From positions 599,195 through 663,194 of the forward strand of contig NZ_LMID01000010.1 of assembly GCF_001428605.1 (NCBI RefSeq): a stretch of DNA of 64,000 nucleotides, in the 5' to 3' direction. Below, piece by piece: positions 1 to 8,356 of this stretch. A program made the position numbers and the translations under genes. Within the stretch, counting starts at the first letter, position 1, and the number at the start of each line of letters is the position of its first letter. Under the pieces are notes generated by a model. That model saw only the letters and a list, made by a program, of their open reading frames with translations. It was not told the DNA's origin and searched no databases. The stretch is from Sphingomonas sp. Root720. Its GTDB lineage: Bacteria; Pseudomonadota; Alphaproteobacteria; Sphingomonadales; Sphingomonadaceae.

Positions 1-1280
1 GGCTCGGGGAGAATCTGCCGCTCGGGCCGATCGAGCGGCTGCTCGCCGCGGCGCGTGCCACCGTCTATGCGCGGGCGAGCGCGCAGGATGCCGGCTATGG
101 GCTGGAGACCGATGTCGGCGAACCCGATCCCGCGCTGATCGACGCCGCCCAGCCGGCGACCGAGGCGCTGGAGAGCCTGATGCGACCGATGGCGCGGCTG
201 CGCCAGCGGCTGGCGGCGGTGATGGACGATGCGCCCGACTGGCTCGACGGACAGGCGCGCGCGCGGATCGAGGGCGCGATCGCCGGCCTCACCCAGCGCG
301 GCCAGCTCGTCGCCGCCTGGATCGCGATGCTGGCGCGGCTCGGCGGGCCGCTCGATCCCGATTTCGTCGACTGGCTCGCGGTCGACCGGATCGAGGGGCG
401 CGAGCTCGACATCGGGCTCCACCGCCACTGGCTCGATCCGTCCCGACCGCTCGCCGAAACCGTGCTCAAACCCGCGCATGGCGTGCTCGTCACCTCGGCC
501 ACCCTGCGCGACGGCGAGGACTGGACGATCGCCGAAGCGCGCAGCGGCGCCGCGCATCTCGACCAGATCCCCCGCCATATCGCGGTACCGAGCCCGTTCG
601 ACTATGCCGCCCATGCCAAGGTGCTGGTCGTCACCGACCTGAAGCGCGGCGACGTCGCGCAGCTCGGCCAGGCCTATCACCGGCTGATCGCGGCGGCGGG
701 CGGCGGGACGCTCGGCCTGTTCACGGCGATCTCGCGGCTGCGCGCGGTCCATGCCCGGATCGCCGACCGGCTCGCGCGCGACGGGTTGCCGCTCTACGCC
801 CAGCATGTCGATCCGATCGACACGGGCACGCTGGTCGACATCTTCCGCGACGAGCCGCACGCCTCGCTGCTCGGCACCGACGCGCTGCGCGACGGGGTCG
901 ACGTGCCCGGCGATTCGCTCCGGCTGGTGGTGATGGAGGGCGTGCCCTGGCCGCGCCCGACCGTGCTCCACGCCGCGCGCAAGGCGGCGGGCGGCGGCAG
1001 CGTCTATGACGACCGCATCGTCCGCGCCCGGATGCGGCAGGCGTTCGGCCGCCTGATCCGCAGCGCCGACGACCGGGGCCATTTCGTGCTGCTCGGCGCG
1101 GCGACGCCGTCGCGGCTGCTCGACGCCTTTCCCGGCGGGGTGCCGGTGCTGCGCGTCACGCTCGACGAGGCGGTGGCGCGGGTGGCGGCCGCCAGCGGTG
1201 CGCGCCACGACGCGGCGATGCCGTCGTCCCCGTCGCCGCCCCCGTCGTCAGGCGTCCTGCCGGGCCTGGGCGAATCCTAG
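1..1280 (+). CDS. DinG-like ATP-dependent DNA helicase, 5'-truncated by window edge
   Basis: C-terminal part of a superfamily 2 XPD/DinG-type helicase. The reading frame is open from the first complete codon at nt 3, so the start and the Walker A region lie outside the window. Visible motifs in order are VLVTSATL (about nt 486), a motif V region LLGTDALRDGVDVPG near nt 870 and the motif VI arginine-finger segment QAFGRLIRS near nt 1038. These belong to the second RecA-like domain that couples ATP hydrolysis to 5'-3' unwinding. DinG-family proteins carry an Fe-S cluster domain, which would be upstream and cannot be checked. The gene ends about 20 bp into the convergent minus-strand DUF3325-like gene, so the 3' ends overlap. 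The family call is firm; the exact subfamily is not. Confidence 0.85.
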   Translation, partial: LGENLPLGPIERLLAAARATVYARASAQDAGYGLETDVGEPDPALIDAAQPATEALESLMRPMARLRQRLAAVMDDAPDWLDGQARARIEGAIAGLTQRGQLVAAWIAMLARLGGPLDPDFVDWLAVDRIEGRELDIGLHRHWLDPSRPLAETVLKPAHGVLVTSATLRDGEDWTIAEARSGAAHLDQIPRHIAVPSPFDYAAHAKVLVVTDLKRGDVAQLGQAYHRLIAAAGGGTLGLFTAISRLRAVHARIADRLARDGLPLYAQHVDPIDTGTLVDIFRDEPHASLLGTDALRDGVDVPGDSLRLVVMEGVPWPRPTVLHAARKAAGGGSVYDDRIVRARMRQAFGRLIRSADDRGHFVLLGAATPSRLLDAFPGGVPVLRVTLDEAVARVAAASGARHDAAMPSSPSPPPSSGVLPGLGES

Positions 1281-1517
1281 CGTGACGAACCAGCCGGCGA
1301 CCCCGCAGCCGCCGAGCCAGATCATGAAGGCCGCCGCGTCGCCGGTCAGCGCGCAATAGAGGCCGGGCAGGCAGGCGAGCGCGGCCAGCAGGCGGCGCGT
1401 CCGCACGCTCTGCCCTTCGCCGCGCAGGCGGGCGGTGCGGCGCCGCTTCGGATCTCCCCGGCCCAGCCACAGGATGACGGCCGACGAGAAGGCGATGGCG
1501 AGGAGGGCGACCGGCAT
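1248..1517 (-). CDS. DUF3325-like small inner-membrane protein of iron-uptake operon
   Basis: An 89-residue protein with two or three hydrophobic segments (residues 2-18, 42-60 and 65-83) and a basic loop GDPKRRRTARLRG between the first two. The segment AFMIWLGGCGVAGWFVTLGF and the total length fit the DUF3325 family, which in other proteobacteria sits with PepSY membrane proteins and siderophore receptors. The ATG at 1515-1517 lies 5 nt after the PepSY stop codon, so the two are very probably co-translated. An open frame continues upstream inside the PepSY gene but is a shadow. The 3' end overlaps the end of the convergent helicase gene. The function of the family is unknown; a role in reductive iron release or iron transport is inferred from context only. 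Confidence 0.6.
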   Translation of the reverse strand: MPVALLAIAFSSAVILWLGRGDPKRRRTARLRGEGQSVRTRRLLAALACLPGLYCALTGDAAAFMIWLGGCGVAGWFVTLGFAQARQDA

Positions 1518-1522
1518 GGCGC

Positions 1523-3121
1523 TCACTCCGCCGGCTGCAGCGCGGGGGCGGGGGCGGGGGGCGGGGCCACGGCCCGCCGCAGTCGCGTGCCGTGCAGCCG
1601 CCACAGCATCCAGCCGCCCGCCATCACGAAGGCGATGTCGAGCGCGACGATGATCGGCTGGCCGGCGCCGAGCGCGTGACCCCAGCCCGGCCCGCCCGTC
1701 GCGAGGCGGAGGATCGGGAGCAGGATCATCAGTCCTGCGGTCGCGCCTTGCAGCATGGCGTCGAGCATTGCGTTGTCGCGCAGGGCGCCGCCGCCGAGGA
1801 TGGCGAGCAGCGCGGCGCCGACGAAGGCGGCGGGCGTCCAGAAGACGGCAGTGCCGAGCGGCATCGCGATCAGGAAGCCAGCCGCCGAGGCGACCAGCGC
1901 GAAGGGCAGGCCGAAACCGACCACCGTCACCGCCCGTTCGAGCCAGCCGAGCGAACGGGCACCCTCGCGCCGCCGCGCCAGCCAGAGCCGCAGCCCGGTC
2001 AGGGTGACGTAGCACATCGCGAAGCCCAGCCCGAACCAGATCGCCTTCGAGACGATCCCGCCGAAATTGCCGAAATGGATCGGCGCCATGATCGCGGCAA
2101 GGGTGCCGCCGGCCGAGGGCCGCGTACCGATCGACGGCTTGACCCGCTCGAACGCGCCGGTGGCACCGTCGTAGAGCAGGGTCTGCGGCTCGAGCCCGCG
2201 CTCTCGCGGCGGGTGGAAGCTTGTGATCTGCGCATCGGCCCGGCCGAAATTCTCGATCGCCACGAAGGTCGGCGCCTCGCCGGTCCTTCGGATCGCGTCC
2301 GCCGCGACCCGGTCGAGGTTGCCGATGCCCACGATGCGGGTGTCGGGCTTGGCCGGATTGCCGAACACCGCGTCGTTGAGCGCCTGCACGTCTCCGCCGA
2401 ACGCGGCCATCGCGACGATCGGCACCCCGATCGTGCCGAAGAAGGAAAAGAAGCTGCCGGTGAAGGCGAGCAGGAAAGCGAAGGGCAGGCTCCAGCTGCC
2501 CGCGATGCTGTGCCGGTCGCGATCGACGAGCACGGGATTGGCCTTCCGCCGCAGGGTGAAGATGTCCTTGAACAAATGCCGGTGGATCAGCAGGCCGGAG
2601 ACGGCGGCGACCAGCATGGCGAGACCGAGGATGCCGGTAAGCAGCAATCCCCAGGGATCGGGGACATGCAGACGGACATGGGTGTCGACCAGGAAGCTGC
2701 TCAGCGCATCGTCGTTGCGCGGACCGAACACCTCTTCGCCGGTCCCGCGCTGCTCGGCGACGCGCTTGCCGTCGCGATCGAGCCGATAATAGACGCCGCG
2801 CGAGACGAGCGCTCCGTCGGGCTCGGTTTCGTGCCGGTGGAAGAAGACGCCGAGGCCATGGTCGCCGGTCTCGAACATGTCGACGCCCTCATGATATCTG
2901 GCGGGCGTGCGCCGGGCGAGATCGCGGACGGCAGCGTCGATCGGGCGCTCGAAGGCCGAGCCGGTCCCGACATGGCCGGCCGACCAGATGCCGATCTCCT
3001 CCGCGAACACCGCCACCATGCCGGTGATGACCACAGCGTAGAGCAGCAGGCCGAGCAGGATGCCCGACCAGCCGTGGACGGCCACCATCAGCTTGGTGTC
3101 CTCCTTCTGCAGATGGATCAT
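1523..3121 (-). CDS. PepSY-associated TM helix protein (iron-uptake membrane protein)
   Basis: A 532-residue inner-membrane protein of the PepSY_TM family. The N-terminal helix at about residues 14-37 begins MVAVHGWSGILLGLLLYAVV, the usual histidine-bearing opening of the family. More helices follow near 156-180, 210-240, 370-390 and 400-520, with periplasmic PepSY-like segments between. PepSY_TM proteins next to siderophore receptors are thought to reduce or strip iron from imported siderophores, with the histidines possibly binding heme. The start ATG overlaps the stop of the upstream small membrane gene by 4 nt (ATGA), and the DUF3325-like gene follows 5 nt downstream. All three would be read from the promoter region shared with the divergent TonB receptor. 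The C-terminal tail is Pro/Ala-rich. Confidence 0.85.
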   Translation of the reverse strand: MIHLQKEDTKLMVAVHGWSGILLGLLLYAVVITGMVAVFAEEIGIWSAGHVGTGSAFERPIDAAVRDLARRTPARYHEGVDMFETGDHGLGVFFHRHETEPDGALVSRGVYYRLDRDGKRVAEQRGTGEEVFGPRNDDALSSFLVDTHVRLHVPDPWGLLLTGILGLAMLVAAVSGLLIHRHLFKDIFTLRRKANPVLVDRDRHSIAGSWSLPFAFLLAFTGSFFSFFGTIGVPIVAMAAFGGDVQALNDAVFGNPAKPDTRIVGIGNLDRVAADAIRRTGEAPTFVAIENFGRADAQITSFHPPRERGLEPQTLLYDGATGAFERVKPSIGTRPSAGGTLAAIMAPIHFGNFGGIVSKAIWFGLGFAMCYVTLTGLRLWLARRREGARSLGWLERAVTVVGFGLPFALVASAAGFLIAMPLGTAVFWTPAAFVGAALLAILGGGALRDNAMLDAMLQGATAGLMILLPILRLATGGPGWGHALGAGQPIIVALDIAFVMAGGWMLWRLHGTRLRRAVAPPPAPAPALQPAE

Positions 3122-3423
3122 TTGCGCGCCTCCGCGGCCGGCTGGGGCCGATCGAGAAATTTATCGGCCACCAATCCCCCGTGAACCGCGAACAGCCCGA
3201 ACGCGACCAGCGCCACCCGGCCCAGCCGGCGGTCGAGACAGGCATGGAAGAACAGCGCGGCCCAGATCAGCGGCACCAGCACCAACGGCAGGACGAGATT
3301 GTCGATCCCGGCCGCCCCGCCCGGCAGCCACAGCGCCATCCCGGCCATCACCACAAGGGCGACGATCGCCGCGCCCGGCCCCGCCAGGCCGATCCTTATC
3401 CATTTGCGCCGTCTGGGCGACAT
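3118..3423 (-). CDS. Small membrane protein, first gene of PepSY operon
   Basis: A 101-residue protein I do not recognise. After a basic N-terminus (MSPRRRKWIRIG) there are three predicted helices at about residues 13-33, 42-60 and 68-86, so it is probably an inner-membrane protein with a cytoplasmic start. An AGGA lies 7 nt before the ATG. Its stop overlaps the PepSY start (ATGA), which points to translational coupling. It occupies the place where small iron-uptake membrane proteins (for example DUF3649 types) sit in comparable operons, but I cannot assign a family. The Fur-like site about 100 bp upstream suggests iron control. Confidence 0.65.
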   Translation of the reverse strand: MSPRRRKWIRIGLAGPGAAIVALVVMAGMALWLPGGAAGIDNLVLPLVLVPLIWAALFFHACLDRRLGRVALVAFGLFAVHGGLVADKFLDRPQPAAEARK

Positions 3424-3523
3424 GACCGTCCTTGCTCCCTGATGAGCGGTTCGCCGCTATCTCCATAACATGCCGTTGCGAGTCGTTATTATTAATACCG
3501 ACACCACGCAAGCTCCTTGCTAT

Positions 3524-3541
3524 TGATTTTAATTCTCATTA
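3524..3541. promoter_or_regulatory. Candidate Fur-type operator between divergent iron genes
   Basis: An AT-rich stretch, TGATTTTAATTCTCATTA, lies between the minus-strand PepSY operon and the TonB receptor. Its right part, ATTCTCATT, is the complement of AATGAGAAT, a common Fur half-site; the left half matches poorly. The surrounding 3485-3550 is conspicuously AT-rich in a GC-rich chromosome and probably also holds both promoters. In alphaproteobacteria the regulator could instead be Irr or RirA. This is a single-site match by eye. Confidence 0.4.
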
Positions 3542-3587
3542 GCTACACTTTTCCATGCCAAAAGGCAGCGCTCAATCGGGGAAGGCC

Positions 3588-3716
3588 ATGTCATTGAAGA
3601 AACTGCTCCACCGCGACACCGGTGGGCAGCGCACGCCGACGCGAAGCCGCCGGCCGTTACCGCGACGCCGCCGTCCGCTTCTCGGCGAGAGCCGCATCCA
3701 CCTTGCCCTGTGCTGA
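3588..3716 (+). CDS. Possible 42-aa leader peptide upstream of TonB receptor
   Basis: A small open frame with an unusually good ribosome binding site (GGGGAAGG, 4 nt spacing) reads MSLKKLLHRDTGG and then an arginine-rich stretch, ending in LALC and TGA at 3714-3716. It sits in the 5' region of the siderophore receptor gene, 86 nt before its start. I recognise no family. It could be a translated leader, a degraded gene (another frame here also looks codon-biased), or chance. The strong Shine-Dalgarno sequence is the main reason for listing it. Confidence 0.3.
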   Translation: MSLKKLLHRDTGGQRTPTRSRRPLPRRRRPLLGESRIHLALC

Positions 3717-3802
3717 TCTGGAAGCCGGGCCGGGACACCGCCCCACCCAAGCTCGCCCAGCGCACCATCCTCTCACCCGCAGCTTCTGATCCGGAGTCCG
3801 TA

Positions 3803-5899
3803 ATGACCAGACACAGCCTCGCCCTGCGCCTCGCGCTGACCGCCGCAACCGCCCTGCTGCCGATCGCCGCGCATGCGGCCGACGCCGCCGACGCCGATGC
3901 CGACGCAGCGGAAGCGAACAGCCAGCAGATCATCGTCACCGGCCTGCTCGAACGCACCAGCAGCGCCACCAAGACCGACACGCCGCTGACCCAGACGCCG
4001 CAGGCGCTGACCGTCGTCACCGACGATGTCTATCTGGCCCAGGGCTCGCTCTCGATCTCCGACACGCTGCGCTATGTCGCGGGCGTCGTCGCCAATCCCT
4101 ATGGCCCGGACAGCCGGGTCGACGGCAGCTTCATCCGCGGCATCAACGCGCTCCAGTTCCGCGACGGGATGCGCGACATCTTCAGCTATTATGCCAGCAT
4201 CCGTGCCGACCCCTATAATTTCTCGCGCGTCGACGTGGTGCGCGGACCGGCGTCGGTGCTGTTCGGCCAGGGATCGATCGGCGGCCTGATCAACCTCGCG
4301 TCGAAGGTGCCCGAGTTCGAGACGGCGGGCGAGGTCTCGCTGCGCTACGGTTCGTTCGACCGCAAGGAAGCGCTGGCCGACCTCACCGGCCCGCTCGCCC
4401 ACGGCCTGGCCGGCCGCATCGTCGCGCGCGTCCGCGACGCCGGCACCCAGGTCGACCACGTCCCCGACGACCGGGTCATGATCGCCCCCTCGCTGCGCTG
4501 GCAGCCGGGCGCCGATACCGACATCACCCTGCTCGGCCTCTACCAGGAGGACGACGGCGGCTCGACCTCGCAGTTCCTTCCGCTCGTCGGCACCATCTAT
4601 CCGAATCCGAACGGCAAGCTGCCCAATAGCCTGTTCATCGGCAAGCCGGGCTGGGACCGCTACGACGGCCGCCTGCTGCAGGGTACCGGCATCGTCGAGC
4701 ATCGCTTCAACGACGCGGTGAAGATCAGCCTGAAGGCCCGCTACATCGATAGCGACGTCACCTACCTGACCCATTATCCGGACAGCTACTCCAACGCGGC
4801 GAACCCCTATGTCGATCCGGCGCAGCGGATCATAGGCCTCTATGCCGAGGGCAGCCGGGCGCGGCTGAACATCTTCTCGACCGACAACAATATCCAGTTC
4901 CGCTTCGCCACCGGCGCCGGGATCGAGCATCTGGTGCTGGCGGGGATCGACTATAGCTGGAACCGCGTCCGCAAGAATGGCGGCTATGGCTATGAATTCA
5001 TCGATATCTACGACATCGACTATGCCGCCCTGTCCGACTATGGCGGCGGCCTTCCGACCGGATCGCCCTTTGGCGAGGACGTCTCCCAGAAGCAGCTCGG
5101 CGTCTATGTCCAGGACCAGATCCGGCTGTGGGATCGCGTCTCGGTGGTGGTCGGCGGCCGCCGCGACCATGTCCGCACCAGGACGGCGGGCTCCGCGACG
5201 ATAACCGACCATGCCACCACCCTGCGCGCCGGAATCATCGCGGAGATCGTCAAGGGTGTGTCGCCCTTTCTGAGCTATACCGAATCCTTCGAGCCGGTAG
5301 CGGCCCTCGACGCCGCCGGCGTCCCGTTCAAGCCGAAGACCGGCCGCCAATATGAAGCCGGCATCAAGCTCCATCCCGACGACAGGACGCTGGTCACCCT
5401 AAGCGCCTATCATATCCGCGAGCGCAACCGGGTCGTCGACGATCCGAGCACGGGGGTGTTCGACCAGCGGCAGATCGGCAAGCTCACGTCCAAGGGTTAC
5501 GAGGTCGAGGCGAGCCGGATGCTGCCGGGCAATTTCGAGCTGATCGCGAGCTACAGCTACAACAAGATCGAAGAGGCCGGCACCGGCACCCAGCTCGACA
5601 ACGTCCCCAAGCGCAGCGCCTCGCTGTGGGGCACCAGGAGCTTCGCGATCGCGCCCGACACCGGGCTGCGGCTGGGCGGCGGCGTCCGCCACGTCGCCGT
5701 CAACCATTCCGGACCGGTGCGGACCCCGGCCTACACGCTGTTCGACGCCCTGGTCGAAGTGAACTGGCAGGACTGGTCGTTCGCGGTCAACGCGACCAAC
5801 CTGTTCGACAAGAAGCACTATGCCGCCTGCCTGTCGCGCGGCGACTGCTTCATCGGCGCGGAGCGCAACATCTTTGCCACCGTGACGAGGCGCTTCTGA
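3803..5899 (+). CDS. TonB-dependent siderophore receptor
   Basis: A 698-residue outer-membrane receptor. The start at 3803 follows GGAG by 7 nt and opens with a clear signal peptide (TRHSLALRLALTAATALLPI, cleaved near AHA-AD). An upstream in-frame start would destroy this signal. An Asp/Ala-rich linker leads to a TonB-box-like IIVTG segment, then the plug domain (LTQTPQALTVVTDDVYLAQG; VDVVRGPASVLFGQGSIGG) and a 22-strand-type barrel ending in ATVTRRF with the usual terminal phenylalanine. The plug sequence is typical of the siderophore receptor branch (FhuA/FpvA-like). It imports ferric siderophore using TonB-ExbBD energy and pairs with the divergent PepSY operon. A 12-bp hairpin follows the stop. 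Confidence 0.9.
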   Translation: MTRHSLALRLALTAATALLPIAAHAADAADADADAAEANSQQIIVTGLLERTSSATKTDTPLTQTPQALTVVTDDVYLAQGSLSISDTLRYVAGVVANPYGPDSRVDGSFIRGINALQFRDGMRDIFSYYASIRADPYNFSRVDVVRGPASVLFGQGSIGGLINLASKVPEFETAGEVSLRYGSFDRKEALADLTGPLAHGLAGRIVARVRDAGTQVDHVPDDRVMIAPSLRWQPGADTDITLLGLYQEDDGGSTSQFLPLVGTIYPNPNGKLPNSLFIGKPGWDRYDGRLLQGTGIVEHRFNDAVKISLKARYIDSDVTYLTHYPDSYSNAANPYVDPAQRIIGLYAEGSRARLNIFSTDNNIQFRFATGAGIEHLVLAGIDYSWNRVRKNGGYGYEFIDIYDIDYAALSDYGGGLPTGSPFGEDVSQKQLGVYVQDQIRLWDRVSVVVGGRRDHVRTRTAGSATITDHATTLRAGIIAEIVKGVSPFLSYTESFEPVAALDAAGVPFKPKTGRQYEAGIKLHPDDRTLVTLSAYHIRERNRVVDDPSTGVFDQRQIGKLTSKGYEVEASRMLPGNFELIASYSYNKIEEAGTGTQLDNVPKRSASLWGTRSFAIAPDTGLRLGGGVRHVAVNHSGPVRTPAYTLFDALVEVNWQDWSFAVNATNLFDKKHYAACLSRGDCFIGAERNIFATVTRRF

Positions 5900-5905
5900 G
5901 CGGGC

Positions 5906-5941
5906 CTGGCATCCCGCCGCGCCCGCGCCGCGGGATGCCAG
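5906..5941. terminator. Hairpin after siderophore receptor gene
   Basis: A perfect 12-bp inverted repeat, CTGGCATCCCGC (5906-5917) and GCGGGATGCCAG (5930-5941), with a 12-nt loop starts 7 nt after the receptor stop codon. Only a short T-rich stretch (TCTTTCTT) follows, so termination may be imperfect; RNA 3'-end protection is an alternative. Confidence 0.55.
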
Positions 5942-6007
5942 AGCGGTCTTTCTTCCGTCGCATCTTTCGGGCATCACCCGATCATGCCGAAGGAGAGCGT
6001 GGGGATC

Positions 6008-6550
6008 GTGAAGAAGCTGACGCTGTTGCGCCATGCCAAGTCGGGCTGGGACGATCCGGTCGCTCGGGATTTCGATCGCCCGCTGAACGAACGCGGCCAG
6101 CGCGCCGCGCACCGTATCGGCCGATATCTGCGCGATCATGACATGCATTTCGACCATGTCGTCGCCTCGCCGGCCGTGCGCTGCGTCGAGACGATCGAGC
6201 ATCTGGCCGAGGGCACCGGCGAGACGATCGCCCCCGCCTGGGACAAGCGCATCTACCTCGCGTCCGCCGTCTCGCTGCTCGACGTGGTGCAGGAAGCCGA
6301 CGACCGGTACGAAAGCCTGTTGCTCGTCGGCCATAATCCCGGGCTCGAGGATCTGGTGCTGATGCTGGTGCCCGACAGCCCCGACGACGAGGCCCGCGAT
6401 CAGGTCGAGGAGAAATTCCCGACCGCCAGCATCGCCGAAATCAGCTTTCCGGTCGAGCATTGGGACGACATCCGCGCCAATGGCGGCCTGCTGTCGCGGT
6501 TCGTGCGGCCGAGGGACCTGGATCCGGCGCTGGGCCCGGACAGGGAATGA
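6008..6550 (+). CDS. SixA-type histidine phosphatase
   Basis: A phosphoglycerate-mutase-like (histidine phosphatase) protein of about 180 residues. The catalytic RHG-type motif is LTLLRHAKSGWDD at the N-terminus and the second histidine is in LLLVGHNPGLEDL. Such short single-domain members resemble SixA, which dephosphorylates phosphohistidine on HPt domains or PTS proteins. I placed the start at GTG 6008 because homologous proteins begin almost directly at KKLTLLRH. An ATG at 5984 would add eight residues but has no ribosome binding site, whereas AAGGAG lies at 5990-5995. The gene converges on merR with a hairpin between. The substrate cannot be told from sequence. Confidence 0.8.
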   Translation: MKKLTLLRHAKSGWDDPVARDFDRPLNERGQRAAHRIGRYLRDHDMHFDHVVASPAVRCVETIEHLAEGTGETIAPAWDKRIYLASAVSLLDVVQEADDRYESLLLVGHNPGLEDLVLMLVPDSPDDEARDQVEEKFPTASIAEISFPVEHWDDIRANGGLLSRFVRPRDLDPALGPDRE

Positions 6551-6560
6551 CCTTCTTCTC

Positions 6561-6581
6561 CTTCTCCCCGGTGGGGAGAAG
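6561..6581. terminator. Hairpin between convergent sixA-like and merR genes
   Basis: CTTCTCCCC and GGGGAGAAG form a 9-bp stem with a 3-nt loop between two convergent genes. There is no T tract on either strand. Its position suggests a shared transcript end for both directions. Confidence 0.4.
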
Positions 6582-6587
6582 CGTCGC

Positions 6588-6998
6588 CTAATCCATGTCC
6601 GCCGCGAGCGCCTGGACCAGCGATTCGCGAATCGCCTGGAGCTCGGTGCGGGCCGGCGACGGGATAGTGTCCTGGTTCACCACCAGCACCGGCTGCGGGG
6701 CGATCGGCGCGGACACCGGCGCTTCGGGCCGATCGCTTCCGGCCGAACCCTTTTGCGACAGCAGCTTCTGGACGCCGCGGATCGTATAGCCCTGCTCGTT
6801 GAGCAGACTGTGAATCCGTCGCACCAGCGCCGCGTCGGCGGGCCGGTAATAGCGGCGATTCCCGGCCCGTTGCAGCGGGCGAAGCTGGGGAAACCGTGTC
6901 TCCCAATAGCGCAGGATGTGCTGCTGGATGCCGAGTTCGGCCGATAGCTCCCCGATGGTACGGAACGCGTCCTCGGCCTTCTCTCCACCAGAAGTCAT
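6588..6998 (-). CDS. MerR-family transcriptional regulator
   Basis: A 136-residue regulator with an N-terminal MerR winged helix-turn-helix (residues 13-80): FRTIGELSAELGIQQHILRYWE, then the wing RRYYRPADAALVRRIHSLL. The C-terminal half is short and Pro/Ser-rich, without a cysteine metal site, so it is not a classical metal sensor. This MerR type routinely follows ihfA in alphaproteobacterial genomes, as here (12 bp apart), as the last gene of the rpmF-plsX-fabH-ihfA cluster. Its targets are unknown. It converges on the SixA-like gene. Confidence 0.85.
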   Translation of the reverse strand: MTSGGEKAEDAFRTIGELSAELGIQQHILRYWETRFPQLRPLQRAGNRRYYRPADAALVRRIHSLLNEQGYTIRGVQKLLSQKGSAGSDRPEAPVSAPIAPQPVLVVNQDTIPSPARTELQAIRESLVQALAADMD

Positions 6999-7010
6999 TG
7001 AAAATGCGCC

Positions 7011-7313
7011 TTAATTACCCGAAACGATCCGGTCGCGAAGCATCTGGCTGGCCCGGAAGGTCAACACGCGGCGCGGCGCGATCGGCACCTCGACCCCGGT
7101 CTTGGGGTTGCGGCCGACCCGCTGCCCCTTTTCCCGCAGGATGAAGCTCCCGAAACCCGAGATCTTCACATTCTCACCCTTCGCGAGCGCCTGGCATACA
7201 TGCTCCAGCACCTGCTCGACGACCGCCGCGGAGTCTGCACGCGACAGGCCGATCTCGCGATGCACTTCCTCCGACAGATCCGCTCGCGTCAAAGTCCCCC
7301 GATCCAACGCCAT
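7011..7313 (-). CDS. ihfA: Integration host factor alpha subunit
   Basis: A 100-residue DNA-bending protein of the HU/IHF family. The diagnostic segment [12 protein letters not shown] near residue 60 contains the proline that intercalates into DNA, and the preceding [14 protein letters not shown] is the family core. The ATG at 7313 follows GGGGGG by about 4 nt; an in-frame TTG 12 nt upstream is less likely. With an IHF beta subunit encoded elsewhere it would form the heterodimer that bends DNA in promoters and recombination. It lies between fabH and merR in a minus-strand operon, 75 bp after fabH. Confidence 0.92.
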   Translation of the reverse strand: MALDRGTLTRADLSEEVHREIGLSRADSAAVVEQVLEHVCQALAKGENVKISGFGSFILREKGQRVGRNPKTGVEVPIAPRRVLTFRASQMLRDRIVSGN

Positions 7314-7388
7314 ACTGCCCCCCAATCACATTGAGTATCGGCCACCTTACGGCCACCGGAAGGCAAATCAAAGCCGATTCCAAAGGGT

Positions 7389-8345
7389 TCAATAGCGAAT
7401 CGCCGCCGCCCCCCAGGTGAAGCCGCCGCCCATCGCTTCGAGCACCAGCAGATCGCCCGGTTTGATCCGCCCGTCGCGGACCGCCGTATCGAGCGCCAGG
7501 GGCACGGAGGCGGCCGAGGTGTTGGCGTGCTGGTCGACGGTGATGATGACGCGCTCGGCGGCAAGGCCCAGCTTGCGTGCCGTAGCGTCAAGGATGCGGC
7601 GATTGGCCTGATGCGGCACGACCCAGTCGATGTCGTCGACGGTCAGCCCGGCATCCTCCATCACTTCGCGCAGCACCTGGGCGAGGTTGGTGACGGCGTG
7701 GCGGAACACCTCCTGCCCCTTCATGCGGAGCTTGCCGACGGTCTGCGTCGTCGAAGGACCGCCATCGACATAGAGGAGCTGATTGTGGCGGCCATCGGCA
7801 TGGAGGCGAGTCGACAGCACGCCGCGGACGCCTTCTTCCGCCTTCAGCACGACCGCGCCGGCCCCGTCGCCGAACAGCACGCAGGTCGTGCGATCCTCCC
7901 AGTCGAGGATGCGGCTGAAGGTTTCAGCGCCGATCACGAGCGCATGTTTGGTGGTGCCGCCGCGCAGCATGCTGTCGGCCACCGACAGCGCGTAGAGGAA
8001 ACCCGAGCAGACCGCCTGCAGGTCGAAGGACACGCAATCGTCGATGCCGAGCGCGGTCTGGACGATCGTCGCCGACGCGGGAAAGGTCTGATCCGGGGTC
8101 GCGGTCGCGAGGATGATCAGCCCGATGTCGGACGGCGCGATCCCTGCCGCCTCGATCGCCTTGCGCGCGGCTTCGGTGGCCAGGGTGGCGGTGGTTTCGC
8201 CCTCGCCGGCGATGTAGCGGGCGCGGATGCCGGTCCGTTCGACGATCCACTCGTCGGAGGTGTCGACGGTCTTGGAGAGCTCGGCATTGGTGACCCGTCG
8301 GCGCGGAAGCGCCGATCCGGTGCCGATGATCACGGCCCGCCGCAT
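7389..8345 (-). CDS. fabH: Beta-ketoacyl-ACP synthase III
   Basis: A 318-residue condensing enzyme that joins acetyl-CoA (or another acyl-CoA) to malonyl-ACP to start fatty acid synthesis. The Cys-His-Asn triad is visible: LQAVCSGF (Cys about 112), VPHQANRRI (His about 247) and QHANTSAAS (Asn about 277). The glycine-rich end [16 protein letters not shown] is typical. The ATG at 8345 gives the usual N-terminus [13 protein letters not shown]; a GTG at 8360 overlapping the plsX stop is a possible earlier start that would add five residues. Gene order rpmF-plsX-fabH is classical and couples phospholipid and fatty acid synthesis. Confidence 0.95.
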   Translation of the reverse strand: MRRAVIIGTGSALPRRRVTNAELSKTVDTSDEWIVERTGIRARYIAGEGETTATLATEAARKAIEAAGIAPSDIGLIILATATPDQTFPASATIVQTALGIDDCVSFDLQAVCSGFLYALSVADSMLRGGTTKHALVIGAETFSRILDWEDRTTCVLFGDGAGAVVLKAEEGVRGVLSTRLHADGRHNQLLYVDGGPSTTQTVGKLRMKGQEVFRHAVTNLAQVLREVMEDAGLTVDDIDWVVPHQANRRILDATARKLGLAAERVIITVDQHANTSAASVPLALDTAVRDGRIKPGDLLVLEAMGGGFTWGAAAIRY

Positions 8346-8356
8346 CGCCTGTCCGC

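Noticed and set aside
1592-3184. Long plus-strand frame opposite the PepSY gene
   Set aside because: Charged low-complexity product with no motif, fully antisense to a recognised membrane protein gene.
3773-5374. Long minus-strand frame opposite the siderophore receptor
   Set aside because: Antisense shadow of a clear TonB receptor.
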